From Tuctoria greenei (taxonomy: Eukaryota > Streptophyta > Magnoliopsida > Poales > Poaceae), in contig JAYESD010000005.1 in NCBI GenBank assembly GCA_036927565.1, positions 152,974,023 to 153,038,022 of the forward strand: a DNA stretch of 64,000 nt, written 5' to 3'. The translations under genes were made by a program, and so were the position numbers. Numbering within the stretch: position 1 is the stretch's first letter; every line of letters starts with the position of its first letter. The notes under the pieces are model-generated. The model saw only the letters and a program-made list of their open reading frames with translations. It was not told the origin of the DNA and made no database searches. This document shows positions 11,051 to 23,796 of the stretch, piece after piece.

Positions 11051-11804
11051 GCATTCGGTTTTCGATTTTAACTCGAGGAATGTTATAACCGACCAAGAGT
11101 TGGGATTTAAATATTTACCAGGTCGAATGGAGTGTTAAACTCATTCGAAGCCTTTTCCCTTGGATAGGCATACTAGTGTCTGATCTATGTGACTTGCCAC
11201 ATCACATCTTGTGATGTTGAACGCAGATCGCAATTACTCGAGTTGCATCTCGTCTTCCCAGAAGGATTGTTTGGAGTACGCTTCAACATCCTGGTTTGGA
11301 ACTTTAAGGGGGAAGGCGATCACTCAAGTAATGGTGGTATTCAACCATCAACCTTGGTTACAACGAGTCGTGTCAACAAGAAGACGATCAAGTAAGATTA
11401 CATCTTCAAGAGGATCCAACATCCACCACCAGATTGAGTTACTCAAAGAAGAAGTGTGACTTCAACTCCACTAAAGTGATCACTAAGGATATCAGTTCCT
11501 CTTGCCAGATCGAAGCGAAGGTTAAGTGAAGCATCACTAGAGACCTATAGTTAGTTGTTTTTCTCCTGATGAAGATACAATCAAGTTGAGTAGAACATGA
11601 ACAAGCTTTCGAAAGGTCGAGGTAACGTGGTATATTTCCCACATTCCTTGTAAATCGTTCTGTTATGAATTCCTTAATTGTGGTCGAGTCATGAAAGCAA
11701 CACTACTCATTGAGTGTCTTTCACGGCCACGGTTTCCAATCCTTGCAAATCATCAGACAGTACTTGAGTTTTGTGGGTGTGGTTCATTTAATCTTGCTCA
11801 AACT

Positions 11805-11945
11805 ATAAAAGCTACTGCACCATGCATGTGCACCATTTGCATCATACATCTGCATCATTTGCACCATATATATGCATCATTTGCACCATACCATATGCAT
11901 ATTCATTGCACCATACAACATATGATGCATCATGAAGCATCACTA
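11805..11945 (+). repeat. Short tandem repeat, TGCACCAT-like
   Basis: The motif family CATTTGCACCAT / CATATGCATCAT recurs about ten times with small changes. It looks like a simple expansion by slippage in the internal domain of the LARD-like element. No function is evident. Confidence 0.65.
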
Positions 11946-13098
11946 CCAATGTAACACCAATGATGGAATGCATGATAATACTAAAATTTAGAGCAAGACT
12001 GTGTACCCCATTCAAACTATTCTAAGGTGTCTAATGACTATGGTCATTTCACTATATTCATTTGACTTCTTACATTGTTGATCCTCTTTCTATTCAGTGA
12101 TACCTGGGCAACCGATCACTCAACCTCCCTTGCAACTAAAAAAACACTTGAACTTCCATCCTTGACTTGTTTAGGTTCAAGTACCGTGATTGTTGCAACT
12201 ATACCGTTCGTCATTGAGTGGTCATCAGTTTGATGATCAACCTTGTAAAATCCATGAAATCTCCTTCCTCGCGAGGATACCGTTCGTTTGTCAACCTCGT
12301 GAAACTCTTTGGGTCCATCTAAGATCTTATGTTGTTATATGGTAACCTTGCTATACTAATTACCTTGTAGTTACCATATGATTGAGTTCTTTGCTGTGTT
12401 GAAACATATGAGGATACTGAATCCTTACATCCTCATGTGCCACCGCAAAAAGGTCTTCATCTTCTGCTTCTATTGTCTGAAGACGTTGATATACCCAGAA
12501 ACCTTGTAGTCGTCATATCTTCAATATTCCTGCTGTTTTGATTACATAAGAGTGTTGAGTGTCTTGCTACTCTTATGATACCTATGGGATCCTATGGTTG
12601 ACTAAACGTCAAACGAGGTTAATGATTGTTGTTTAACCTCGTAAACCATCTTAACTCATATCAAGGGAAATACCACATTAAGTTGAAAGGACCTATGCAA
12701 AACCAAGCAAGCAACCAAGAACCAATGCAAGAAAAGTTTCAAACTATCAAGGTGACCTAGAGAAGCAAAGAACAAGTGCAAATTCTTCAAATCAAGACTA
12801 GGACAGGACAAGATGTCATGTCAGTGCAAGAGTACAACAATAAAGGATCAGTAACAGACATGAAAGTTTTACGATGTGATATTGTCATGTCGAGCATCCT
12901 GTCAAGGTTATCAACCTAAAGACTGGAATCTCCTGAAGCAGACTTTAGAATTTCTTAAGATGCCTGAAGATAATCACTATTTCGTAGAACCCAAGTTTTT
13001 AAGGGCATTGCCATTTTCCTTAGTCAATGACCCTCTTTTACGGATCGTTCCCTCATTGTTCTGTTATTCTACCTGTTAGAATCTCGGGACGAGATTCC

Positions 13099-13114
13099 TT
13101 TAAGGGGGAAGGAT
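13099..13114 (+). promoter_or_regulatory. Polypurine tract of LARD-like element
   Basis: TTTAAGGGGGAAGGAT-type sequence ends directly at the TG of the 3' LTR. The preceding 'TCTCGGGACGAGA' motif is the usual neighbour of the polypurine tract in grass chromoviral gypsy elements. A related form is at 38121-38158. Confidence 0.88.
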
Positions 13115-16100
13115 TGTAAAAGCCCGTTTTTCGGAAGAACAAAAACGCAAAAATGCGAACTTAAAAATTTTGAAAATAGACTTGGAAATCCAAACTCACA
13201 TGAGCCATATGAGTTAAACTATGTTCACTAAAAATAGGGACTTGTTAAAACTTTACATATAGAACATGGTTGCTGATGTGGAATGGAACTTAAGGTGAAG
13301 AATCCTTAATTTCCAAGTATTCACATTTTCAATGAAAAATTAAAGGAGAAAAGAAAACAAAATAGAGAGAAAGAAAAAGGAATTATTCCAACCCTAAAAT
13401 GGGACATCCAAAAATATTCAAATCTCAGGCCGTAAATTTTTCCATGACCTTCTAATATTCCAATTAGACTCTCGGTAAAGTTTCAAAATTTTTGAAGCAC
13501 GTTTTCCATTTATTGGACACGTACTGAGAGTTTAATCAACGTCGACTTTAATTTAAACTTTGTGCTCAACCTTGTCCAAATCAACTCCAAATTTTTCCTG
13601 AGGTCCCTTATGGTTCAAAAAGGTTAACTTCAAAGTTTCAGGATTTTTGAACCTAATCTACTATTTATTTCCTTGAGTCAAGTATCACCACTTGAATTCA
13701 AATTCAAATCTGAGTTCAAATTCAACTTGCTCAGTTTTGAAATCTGATTGCACCATAAAATTCTCCACATTTTATTTAGTCACTGGGCCAAAGTTGACTA
13801 TTTTTGAAGCTTGTTTGCTAGCTCCATTTGAATTTTGAAAAGAGAAGGAAGAAGAGAGTGGGACCCACATGTCAAACTTATCCTCAGTACTAGGGAAAAG
13901 GTGGACCCCACTGGTAACCAACTCAATGGAAAGAGATATTTTACATCTGGACTGAAGTGGATAAGGGGGGAATTGGAGTGGGCCCCACATGTCATTCTTA
14001 GCCACAAAAATCAACTTTGCTTCTCTCTCTCTGTCCTTATCAGCGCCCGACCCCGCTTCTTCTCCCCTCCTCCCACGGCGCCACTCCCGTTAGGCCCGCG
14101 CGCCACCTCCCTTCGCCGCCTGCGCCGCCACCGACGCCGGCGCTCCACTTCCCGGTCCGCGCGCCTCCTCGTCTCCTCCCTGGCGCCGCTTCGCCGCCAG
14201 GCCGAGCCGCCCCGAGCGCCGCACCTCCTCCGCCGGCTCGCGCGCCGCCCTGCCTCTGTTCCGGCGCCCGAGCTGCACCAGCCGCGCCGCACCGCTTCTT
14301 CGCCTTCCCGTCGGCTTGCCTCCCGACCGCCGCGACATCGCCCCACGCTGGCTGCCGCTCGCCCGACCCCGCGCGCCGCCATCCCACCGCGGCCTCGCAC
14401 CAGCTCGCTCGTCCACCATGGCGTCGCTCCGCGCCCGCGTCCCAGCGCCCGTGCGCCTGGCCGGCGACTGGCCGTCGTTCGTGCTCGCCCCTGCTGCCTT
14501 CGGCCACAGCGCCTCCCTTGCCGCCGCCCTGCTCCCGTGCAGCACCTCAGCCGCACTTGCGAGCGCCATTCCAGCCGTGTGCCATGGCCATGGCCACTCC
14601 AAGCCGCCGCTCGCCGTGGTCCTTGCAGCTCGCTGCAGCACCTCGCCACGCCAAGCCGCGGCAACCGCGTTCTTTTTGTCAACGCCGTCCGCCGACTCTC
14701 TCTGCCGCTCACCATGACGCCATGTCTGCGTTCCGCGCCATGGCTGCACCCAACCAGCGAAGCGAGTGACCTCTGAAATGTATGAGATGCAAGAACACGT
14801 CGACGACACAACAACAACGACAATTGGTTCAAGGTTAGCTCTGAATTGTGCGAAGATTAATTGGGACAGTGCTGCAGCTAAGATGTTCGATGAAATGTTC
14901 GAGAGGAAAGAACCAACTTTGTTGATGTGTAGAACTGGTCTGTGATGCAGGGGTAGAATGAGGTTGAAACCGGCAAGCCCAAGTGCCAAGATGCCCTTTG
15001 AATGGTGACGAAGAGACGGAAGTCAAGTGCACACCCTAGTTGTTCGGCGAAATGCCTACAAGGTGAGCCTTGCACTAAAATATCTTGCTTGATGTCACCG
15101 ATGTCCGTTCGTCGTGATCGCTAAGGTTACTCATGTGTTGTCATGTCGTACGTCCAGTTTCTGCATTGATATCATTCCTATAGGAGTCCCTAAGTTGACC
15201 TCCTTTGTCGTTTGTATCACGTTGGCATGTCCGTGCGTACTCGTGATGCTCCACCATGAGTCGCGTCGACGTCGTTGACCATATGACATCGTCGTGACGT
15301 TCCGAGCCATCATCGTGTCCTGGCATCGAGATGAAGGATGCCTGTAATGTACATGATGCTGAAACACAACCACGACACATCGGTCGACAGTCGTTTAGCC
15401 AAATTAGGGTTTAGTCGAGGCAAGACTCGTCAAGTCCTAGGTGTAGTTAGGGTGCTCGATGAAAGGCCTTCTAGGTCAAACCAAGTGGTTCGGTGATCAC
15501 CGATGACTTGGAGTAGAGGTATGCAATAACGTTGCGACCAACAGGGAGAACTAGACCAAGGGGGACCTTGGATAAGAGTTCCTTGGTTGTGTCGAGGATG
15601 TTCCGTAGCCGATCACAGGATTGGTTAACTAGGTGTGCCATTTCATTGACGGCAGGTTCGTCGAGTCGCTTATCAACAACCGAGTCGACATCACTAGCCT
15701 TAAGACTCACAAGGTGGTGTTCGAGATTCCGCTCACCCCTTTGATGAGCCCGGGTTGTTGTGGACGCCACTAAGACGATCTTCTCGTGATGGCAAAGCAT
15801 GATCGTCACGACAAGGTCTCGCATCATGTTCGAGTTCTAGGAGTTCACCGAGCTCATCTGGACAATCTTGCAAAGGACACTGCAATAGTGTCGTGTAAGC
15901 ACTTGAACGATGCTCAAGAAGCTTGCCGTAGAAACTACTTTACCAAAAAGTCATTTCAATGTTGTCTTGGTACTCACATCAAATTAACAGGGCTTGTTAC
16001 GACTCTTTGAGTCGAAGCAATGTTGACCTCACTTCACTCCCAAGTGTCGCTAGGGTTTCACCCTGGTTCATCCTTATCAGGACCCTGCGACCACACTTGT

Positions 16101-18268
16101 CCTGTAATTAGGTTTACTCCTTAATGAGTTTGTGTAACTTCATTGGTCGACTTCTAAGTCACAAACTCTTGTTGCACAGTTCACTCACGCCTTAAGCTTT
16201 CAATGCTCCATCTTGATCGCTTAGTCTTCCTTACATCACACAGTCCAGTAATACTTCTTCACCATTCTACCTTATCACTCTTTGTGCGGCATAGCTCCAA
16301 GTGTCGAGTGCTAAATTGCGATGTGTCATTACATTGCACCTTTCAGTGCTTATCTCGACACTACTATGCCACCTTGACTCTTAGGTCATCCTTACCCTAC
16401 CAGTCCAACACTTCCACACCATTCAGCTGTATCGTCCTTGAGTGGCATAGCGTCGAGTGTTGAGTGCCAAGTTGCAATGTGTGCTTACATTGCACCTTTC
16501 AATTCACATCTCGATACTACTATGACCACTTGACTTCATCCTTTGTTCATTCACACAACAAAGGCATATCTGTCCTTCCTAGTCGAACTCCTCATTCTTA
16601 GAGTTTACACAACCCTGTGGAGTCTTTTCTTAAATTACTTAATTACTTAATTACTTATATGCATATCATGTCGATAGGAACGTGCTGATAGGTGATCGAC
16701 AAGAAACTTCGCTTGGAGGAGAAGGCCAAGGTGTTTCCACTGAGGTTCCATGGCAGGTTCTCCGGAGGAAGATCAAGCCCTAACAATTGACATTTGTTCA
16801 GTCGCAAACTAAGGCAAGCCCCGGTTCGCATTTAAGTCGTTTATAAACTTTTGCTTTATCACTATGATGAGTAGTATATGAATTGTGCATTACGTCTAGG
16901 GTGAATGATACTCCACATGCATGACCAAAAATCCCAGGGTTTATTTGGCACGAGTTACAGTTTGACCTGTAGTAACTGCTTTGCTAATGCATAGGAAATC
17001 CGGTAGAAGTCGAGTAGTTGGAATCTACTCGCGAGAGATGTATCTCACAGGATTGGTTGAATAGAAAATGGCTTAATATAATGAAATTGAGACCGGGCAG
17101 GGAATGGATAGGAAGCGGCGAGAATTGAGTCTCGGTCGCATAGCCCTGCCTGTGTCGATTAAGGCCCGTCCGTATGCAGCCCCTTCGGACAAGCTTGAAT
17201 TGTACCGGCAATATAATGGACATATGGAATCCAATAAACTGACGTAGCTTGGTCACTTGGGTGTCGAGGCATACCGTTCCGTTTTATAGGTGTGGGTTGA
17301 GGGTAGCAAGGTGTAAATCCGCTGGTGGGCACGTCAGAGTACGCCCCACGCAGGGACCTCCTGCCCGTGACGGATCGACCGGTTCGGCATTTGAGTGTCT
17401 TGCGAAAGGTTGCCATATACGCCTAGTACTGAAGTGTTATGTAGGTACGGGTGTGCTCGCTGACACTTCCGAACGACGTATGTGTCGTGTTGTCCGGGTG
17501 TGTCCTGATTGCAATCACTGTCCCTCGCAGTAATAGAGTACCACTTGTTCACTGAGCGGTGACGTAGTAAATACTAAAGAAGCCAGAAAAATCATATTGT
17601 ATTGAATTATAATTACTTTGCAACCTTGTATGATTTAGAGATAGTACAATTAAAAGTTTACAATTTCCCCATACTTTAGCTGTAATAGCACTATGTGCTT
17701 TGGGCATGTCATATCATCGGTAAAGCGTTTCTTGTTTGATTGTGGAGCCCATGATGTGCCGTGCTCAGAGAATGTCATTTGCTACTTAAAACTTGATTAT
17801 AAGGATCCACTTGTAGGCGAGTCATTTATGCTATTCCTTACCCATGTTTAGTGTCCCCTTGCATCTGTCTAGTGAGACGGTTAAGTCTTGCTGAGCCTTA
17901 TGCTCACGTTTGCGCTTTAACGATTTTTTTGCAGGTATTAGTTTTATTTCTGCTGTTCAGGTTGTACATGAGACTCGAGGTGTCGAGATAAATCTCATGT
18001 GAGCCACGCCGCTGCTGTTTGTTCTTCGTGTTGCTAGTGAGAATCGTCCTAGGGCATGGACGTCTTCTCTCCTGCTTAGTTAGGTGAGATTATGAGTATG
18101 TATTTTCCGCTGCGTGTGTACTTCTATTGTACACTCTTTTGTAAACTCTTCTTATTATGAAATGAAAACTTTATATGTTTTGGTATCCTTTTTGTGTGTG
18201 CTGTTAGGTGCCGCATCGCACGGTACCACCCAATGAGATCCTCGGATGTGTGGACTCCGGTCCCCACA
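13115..18268 (+). repeat. 3' LTR of LARD-like element (5154 bp)
   Basis: Near-identical copy of 3188-8342 with the same termini. Differences seen by eye include small changes near 13246 and 13550, single-base changes across the GC-rich block (14051-14776) and a TT-for-AA change near 16597. One change turns GTG into ATG in a strong plant start context at 14418 (CCACCATGGCG). Another changes the possible splice donor GTGAGT (4842) to GCGAGT. The GTTGT duplication follows at 18269-18273. Confidence 0.92.
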
Positions 18269-18273
18269 GTTGT
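18269..18273. repeat. Target-site duplication (right), GTTGT
   Basis: Second copy of the 5-bp duplication flanking the LARD-like element. These bases are also codon sequence of the copia pol gene that was split. Confidence 0.9.
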
Positions 18274-19090
18274 GAGGTACAAAAGTGATCCGATCGTGCT
18301 TCTATATTCTTTTTGATCCACGGGTTCACCATCTTCATCAAGTTCAAGTGTTGTTGCTGTTCCCATTTGTGTCCGAAGAGGCTTGCTTTTGTCCATGTTG
18401 AAGTGCCTTAGGAGGTCTTTTGTATACTTTGTTTGATGCACAAAGGTACCCTCCTTGGTTTGCTTGATTTGCAGCCCCAAAAAGTACGTGAGTTCTCCGA
18501 TCATACTCATCTCAAATTTGGAACTCATCATAGCTGAAAACTTGGACACAAGATCATGAGAAGCACAACCAAAGATAATATCATCCACATACACTTGAAC
18601 GAATAATGAGTCATTGCCATGCTTAAGCACAAAAAGAGTTTAATCAACCTTGCCCATGGTAAACCCCTTTTCAAGTAAGAATGTTTTTAACCTATCATAC
18701 CATGCTCTAGGGGCTTGTTTGAGACGTACAAGGCTTTGGACAGTTTGTAAACATGATTAGGAAAATCTGAATTTTCAAAACCCGGTGGTTGTTTGACATA
18801 AACCTCCCCATCTATGTAGCCATTAAGAAAAGCACTTTAACATCCATTTGATATAGCTTAAAATCTTTAGATGCAGCAAAAGCTAACAAAATTCTTATGG
18901 CTTCTAATCTAGCAACAGGAGCAAAAGTTTCATCAAAATCTAGACCTTCAACTTGAGTGAAACCTTGAGCAACCATCCTAGCCTTATTCCTAACCACAAC
19001 CCCATCCTCACTTTGTTTATTTTTAAACACCCATTTAGTTCCAATTAAAGTGTGACCTTGATGAGGAGGTACAAGTTTCCAAACATTATT
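18269..19090 (-). pseudogene. Copia pol, reverse transcriptase region
   Basis: The translation shows the RT fingers (ARMVAQGFTQVEGLDFDETF, APVARLEAIR), the palm motif with catalytic aspartates (VQVYVDDIIFG) and SMIGELTYFLGLQIKQ, in the copia style. RT copies element RNA into DNA in the virus-like particle. The frame is broken by a shift near 18727 inside the conserved ALYGLKQ-type motif, an in-frame stop near 18640-18650, and the LARD insertion at 18269. It continues into the RNase H piece at 2552-3187. The catalytic YVDD survives, but no full-length enzyme can be made. Confidence 0.87.
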
Positions 19091-20802
19091 TCATTCAAAA
19101 TTTTCTAACTCTTCTTGCATGGCAATAATCCAAGATTCATTAGTGAGTGCGTGTGATATATATTTGGGTTCAAAAGAAGCAAAAAAAGCTGAATGATCAT
19201 GAGAGTTTGGATTGCAAAACCTGGACCGTGTAACTCGTTCGTGCAAGCTTCCAATAATCTGTTGTGCAGGATGAATTTTGAGAACCCGGAGGGGAGTGGA
19301 CACTTCACAAGCTTGTTCTTCTTCATGTTCATCATAAATTGATGAGCTTGTGACTTGAGGAGGATCTGGACCAGCAATGGTGGACGTTGGTGCTGATTGT
19401 GAATCAAAATCAGGAGCTCGGACAATGTCATTAGCCGCTGAATTTTCTGGCAGAAGCTCCACCTCTTCCTCATCTTCAACAAAAATGCTTCCCCCCTGCG
19501 GATATGGATCTGGACCTGCAATGTTTGAGCTAGTACCTGGGCTAGATTCATCAAAAGACACTTCACAAGTCTCCACAATTTTTTTAGTGTCAAGTAAAAG
19601 AACACGGTAGCCTCTAGTATGAGATGGATAACCAAGAAACATGCCATCAATGGATCTAGATTCAAATCTATCAAGATTACCATGTTTCTTAACAAAGCAT
19701 TTGCATCCAAAGACCCGAAAGTACGTAACACTAGGCCTATGTCCAAGCCGGATCTCATATGGTGTTTTACCTAGCTTAGCGCGCAAGAAAACACGATTTG
19801 AGACATAACAAGCGGTTGCAATCGCATCGGCCCAAAATTTCCTAGGAGTTTGATATTCATCAAGCATAGTCCTAGACATCTCAACTAAAGTTCTGTTTAC
19901 AACACCGTTTTGTTGAGGTACATATGGTGAAGAAAATTGATGATCTATTCCATTTTTAGCACGAAAGTGATCAAAAGATTGATTTTTAAATTCAGTCCGT
20001 TATCACTTCTAATTTCTTTTAAAGATCCTGGGTGATCAATTGATAATCTAGGAAATAAAGTTCTAAAGTGACCAAAAGCTTCATTCTTAGATGCCATAAA
20101 GTAAACCCAAGAGTATCTAGAATAATCATCAAAAATCACTAGAACATACCATTTTCCTCCGAAGGATTGAACACGTGAAGGTCCTACGGTGTCAAGGTGC
20201 AAATGTTGATCTGATTCAGTTGTCATGATCATTGTGAGAGGATTATATGAAACTGCAACCATCTTAGCATGTTTACAAGAAGAGCACACAATTTCTTTGT
20301 CCCCTTTAAGTTTAGGCAGCCCACGTATGCGATCAAGAGCACTAACACGCGTTAGGTGATCAAAGCCTACGTGACCAAGTCTACGATGCCAAAAATATAA
20401 GTCGTTTGAATCATTAGCAACTAGACACCTATGCTTAGAGGAAGACATATCAAAATTAGCTTTAAAAACTCTTCCAAGCCGAGACATGTTAAAAATAAGC
20501 TCACTATTTGAACCTACAACTTTGCAGCAGTTTTTATTGAAAACAATTTCCAGATTTTCATCTAGCAATTGTGAAACAGAAAGCAAGTTGTATTTCAAAT
20601 TTTTGACAAGTGCCACATTCTTCAAAGTGTAGTGATCATTTACCCTAACCGAACCCTTAGCAACTATAGGAGTTGAAGAATTATCAGCGAAAGTAACATT
20701 CTCTACACGTGACATAAAAGAGAGGGAGGAGAACCATTCTTTGTTACCGGTCATGTGGCGTGAGCAACCTGAATCCACAATCCAAATGTTCTCCTTCCTC
20801 AA
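19091..20802 (-). pseudogene. Copia pol, protease and integrase region
   Basis: The aspartic protease active site (WIVDSGCSRHMTG) lies at the N-terminal end near 20790. It is followed by the gag-pre-integrase zinc domain (FWHRRLGHVGFDHL ... CSSCKHAK) and the integrase core, with the first acidic residue in LDTVGPSRV and the second in IRSDNG. A frameshift near 19950-19990 separates this from the C-terminal integrase part (19091-19879; FWADAIATACYVSNR, FGCKCFVKKHG, FLGYPSHTRGYRV). An acidic, proline-containing linker then leads into RT. Integrase inserts the DNA copy into the genome. This copy is inactive because of the frameshift. Confidence 0.87.
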
Positions 20803-20811
20803 ATGTCTAAC

Positions 20812-21974
20812 CTACATAGAAGCACAATAAGTCGATGACTCAATACTGGGGTTAGTCAAAAGGCATTTAGGTATCCAGTACTGAGTCACACGATGTGCAG
20901 CAGGAAAAACACGCGAAAGCCGAGATAAAACAGAAGGTTTATGAGTCAAAGTTTGAGGTTTTTTATTCTTAACTACTGATCTATAAGGTGTTACTTGTGT
21001 AGCAAAAAAATCAGTAGCTCCGGAGGTAAAAACAGAAGGTCCAGGGATAAACTTTGAATGTTTTTGACTCATAACAGTAGGTTGCATGTTCCTGGAATTC
21101 GGTTTAATATGTGCAACAAATTTTGCCTTAAAGTTATGAGATCTAGCAATCATTATTTCCCTTTTCTGTTGTTTAGCTAGTCTATAACAAAAATCTATGA
21201 CATGACCATCTCTACCACAGCAGGTACAATGAAATTTAACTTTGTGTTCATGTCTAGATGAGCAAGAAATATTTTTATTTGAAACCGAATGAGACAACAC
21301 TCTTGCAGATTTGAAAACCACTTCTTTTTGTTTAGGAATTGTTTGAATCAGCCACTTCCTAATGACTTTACAATTTTAGATGGATGTGCCTTAGCATGAG
21401 CATGAGAATTAAAACCTAAACCAGTTTTATCATTGCAAGACTTGGAAGAATTCAGCAGCAAGTTTAGGTTCTTATTCCCATTACAAAACCGATCTAATGT
21501 CCTATGCATGTTATCAAGTTTATTGGACAGATCAAGGCAATTTTCACATGAAGTTTATACTTTTAATTTGCAATTGGAAGAATATTTAACTTCATGAGAA
21601 CGTAAAGCATTATTCAATATTGAAATTTCATTCATAGCATCTTTTAGTTTCTTTTCAAGATCATCACAACTAGAACAATGCAAATCAATTGTAGTACAAG
21701 AAGTACCTTTTAAGTTTCCAATGTCAAGTGCAGCAAGCTTTTTGTTCTTTTTAATTTCATGTTCAAGTCTATCTAGGGTAGAGGAATGTGCAGTTCTTAG
21801 TGTGGACAATTGTTCATAGATTAAATCACACGAGGGACAAGAATCATCACTAGGAATCAAGGTTTTCAAATGGTTGATTTCAGATTCTAGTGATTCAATT
21901 TGAGCAGCATTATCCCTAAGCTTTTTGTCCTTTTTCTTAACAATAATAGTTGCACGAGAAATTGCATCACACAA
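20812..21974 (-). pseudogene. Copia gag C-terminal part (coiled coil, second zinc motif)
   Basis: The first half (21555-21974) is rich in K, E, L and S with heptad-like spacing, predicting a coiled coil (KKKDKKLRDNAAQIESLESE, LEKKLKDAMNEISILNNALR). The second half (20812-21321) carries a CX2C...HX4C-like motif (CCGRDGHVIDFC) and a basic region. A long coiled-coil gag extension is typical of SIRE/Opie elements and probably helps capsid assembly. The reading frame changes between the two halves (about 21330-21555), and a stop separates this part from protease at about 20812. It is in frame with upstream gag except for the stop at 22035. Confidence 0.75.
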
Positions 21975-22034
21975 TTCATTACAGGTAGAACATACCTCAT
22001 CGTAGTCACTGTTGTGTTCTGCATCCTCCAGACT

Positions 22035-23120
22035 TTATCTTGATCTTGTTTTACCCGCCATGAAGCATAAGTTGGCCAGATCATCATCATCTTCATCACT
22101 TTTAAAGTCTACATCACTTGAACTGAGTTCTTGAAGTGCGGTGATGAGGTTGTTAATCATCTTGCATCCTATGGTACCCTTCCTTTTCTTGTTGGGATTT
22201 CCAGAGGTGGTCTTGATCTTGTTCTGTTTTTCTTCACGGGTAGTGGTACCTAAAAGGTTATGGCATTCTGTACGAAAATGTCCTGTCTTACCACATTCAA
22301 AACAGCGTTGAGGTCTGGAGCTTCCTCTCCTTCTAGTTCTCACATTTTGCAATGCTTTTGAGAATCTAGTTGAGATGAGAGCTAACTCCTCTTCTGGAAA
22401 TTCCTCGATCTGCTTTACGGTTAGTGAGGACAACAAAGCAAGAGTATTGCAAGATGATGATTGGCCGGAGCTAGGCATATCACGTTGTGAGACAAATGCA
22501 ATAGACTTATTTGGGTTCTTACGAGATAAGATGTCAATTTCATGAGTTTTTAGTTTAGAATAAAGCACATCTAATGTAAGAGAACTCATGACAGTTGATT
22601 CACGAATAGATATTACTTTCATATCCAAAATTGACATGTCTAATGCACTAAGAAGTTTACTAGCATTTTTAGCATCAGAAAAATTAACGTTGACACTATG
22701 CAAGTTACTGAGAATTTTGTTAAAGCGAGCAAAGAGATCATCAAGGGACTCACTGGGTTGCATCTCGAAGCACATGTATTCTTTCTTGAACATGTCTTGC
22801 CTTACTTCCTTGATCGTGTTGGATCCTTCGTGATAGTCACAAAGTGCTCTCCATACATCGTATGCAGATCGGAAATGTGCAACACGGTCGAAGTGGCTTT
22901 GAGTAGGTCCTTGGATGATCAAGTTCTAGGATTTGTTGTTGTTGTTGACGTCCCGTAGGTTCGTAGTCGTAACTTGATCGTTAGATGGCACTTCGTAAGG
23001 CTTGTACACCTTCACCCAAATTGCGAAGCCTTGCGCCTGAATGAAAGCCTCCATGCATGCCTTCAAAACCTGAAAATCAATATCAGCAAACACACAAGGT
23101 TTAGCGGAGTATTTCTCCAT
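22035..23120 (-). pseudogene. Copia gag (capsid and nucleocapsid)
   Basis: ATG at 23120, about 50 bp inside the primer site, is the natural start. The N-terminal part has the gag signature around 'ACMEAFIQAQGFAIWVKV'. The capsid domain follows (FRSAYDVWRALCDYHEGS, ...MCFEMQPSESLDDLFARFN...), then a CCHC zinc knuckle CFECGKTGHFRTEC near 22270. One in-frame stop (TAG, 22926-22928) interrupts residue 65 and another (TAA, 22035-22037) ends this piece before the coiled coil. Both are single-codon lesions in an otherwise continuous frame. Gag forms the cytoplasmic virus-like particle that packages element RNA. Confidence 0.87.
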
Positions 23121-23168
23121 GATGATTAGTCAAAAACACGTGCAAATCACAGTGATTAGAGCACCGTG

Positions 23169-23180
23169 GCTCTGATACAA
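23169..23180 (-). promoter_or_regulatory. Primer binding site of copia element (tRNA-Met)
   Basis: On the minus strand this reads TTGTATCAGAGC, one base off the standard TGGTATCAGAGC. It is separated from the LTR end at 23183 by two bases. Confidence 0.8.
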
Positions 23181-23788
23181 ATTGTAGGATCGAGGATCAT
23201 GTGAGAAGCTACCAGAGGGGGTGAATGGTAGATTTAAAAATCTTACGCAGCGGAAACAATTAAATCCCAACCCCATCAGCAGAAAAACGATATGTTAAAG
23301 AAATCGTGTGTGAAAGTAATCTAAACGTGTTTCACCATGAGAAAAGTGATATATATCATAGAGAATCAAGTCACGAAGACAACACAAAAAGAATCACTCA
23401 AATCAGTCGAGAGAAACTCAAGTTTGGATTGAAAGATCGAACAAAGGTCAATCTGTCCTACCCGAGAAAAACAGTTTTGGAACGCTGCAAAGAAACTCGT
23501 GTAGATCAGAAACCACAAATCCAATGACCGTGAAATTTTGAAAGATGATATATAATCAAGTTTTGAAGACAACCCAAAAAGAATCATATCAATTGTATCC
23601 GTAAAACTTGAGTTATGATAAAACCACCGACGAAAGGTTGTGCTGTCCAGAAACTCAACGAGTAAAATTTGTCTGGAACAAGTCGGACTAATAAGGCACA
23701 AAAGTTCCTTCAAACTAAGAATTTTATTCAATATAACACAAGAGGAACAGCCCCAAAGTCGTGCACCACGAGCTTTAGCCTCCCTTGC

Positions 23789-23796
23789 TTATATAA
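23789..23796 (-). promoter_or_regulatory. TATA box in copia LTR
   Basis: On the minus strand the context is GGTTATATAAGCAAGG, a good plant TATA box. It lies about 610 bp from the 3' end of the LTR, which would make U3 about 1.2 kb. Confidence 0.6.

Larger units (their letters stand above)
8343..13114 (+). other. Non-coding internal domain of LARD-like element
   Basis: These 4772 bp hold no recognisable gag, protease, RT, RNase H or integrase. The longest open frames (8912-9349 and 10226-10576, both minus) are 145 and 116 codons and match nothing known to me. The domain contains a leader (8359-9500), a phased ~191-bp array (9524-11050), a tract of TGCACCAT-like repeats (11805-11945) and a 3' tail (12660-13098). 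That tail ends with the sequence typical of gypsy elements before their polypurine tract. A packaging signal is expected in the leader but cannot be located by eye. Confidence 0.8.
3188..18268 (+). mobile_element. LARD-like non-autonomous LTR retrotransposon (15.1 kb)
   Basis: A complete element with LTRs 3188-8342 and 13115-18268, primer site 8347-8358, non-coding internal domain 8343-13114 and polypurine tract 13099-13114. It is flanked by GTTGT. Its LTRs exceed 5 kb and its internal domain lacks gag and pol, the defining traits of large retrotransposon derivatives described in Triticeae (Sukkula-like). The initiator-Met primer site and the 'tctcgggacgaga...taagggggaagga' 3' motif resemble Ty3-gypsy chromoviruses, so a gypsy partner probably mobilises it; that is inference. 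About 35 differences between the LTRs noted by eye imply a recent insertion. A diverged solo LTR of the same superfamily is at 56028-60284. Confidence 0.88.
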
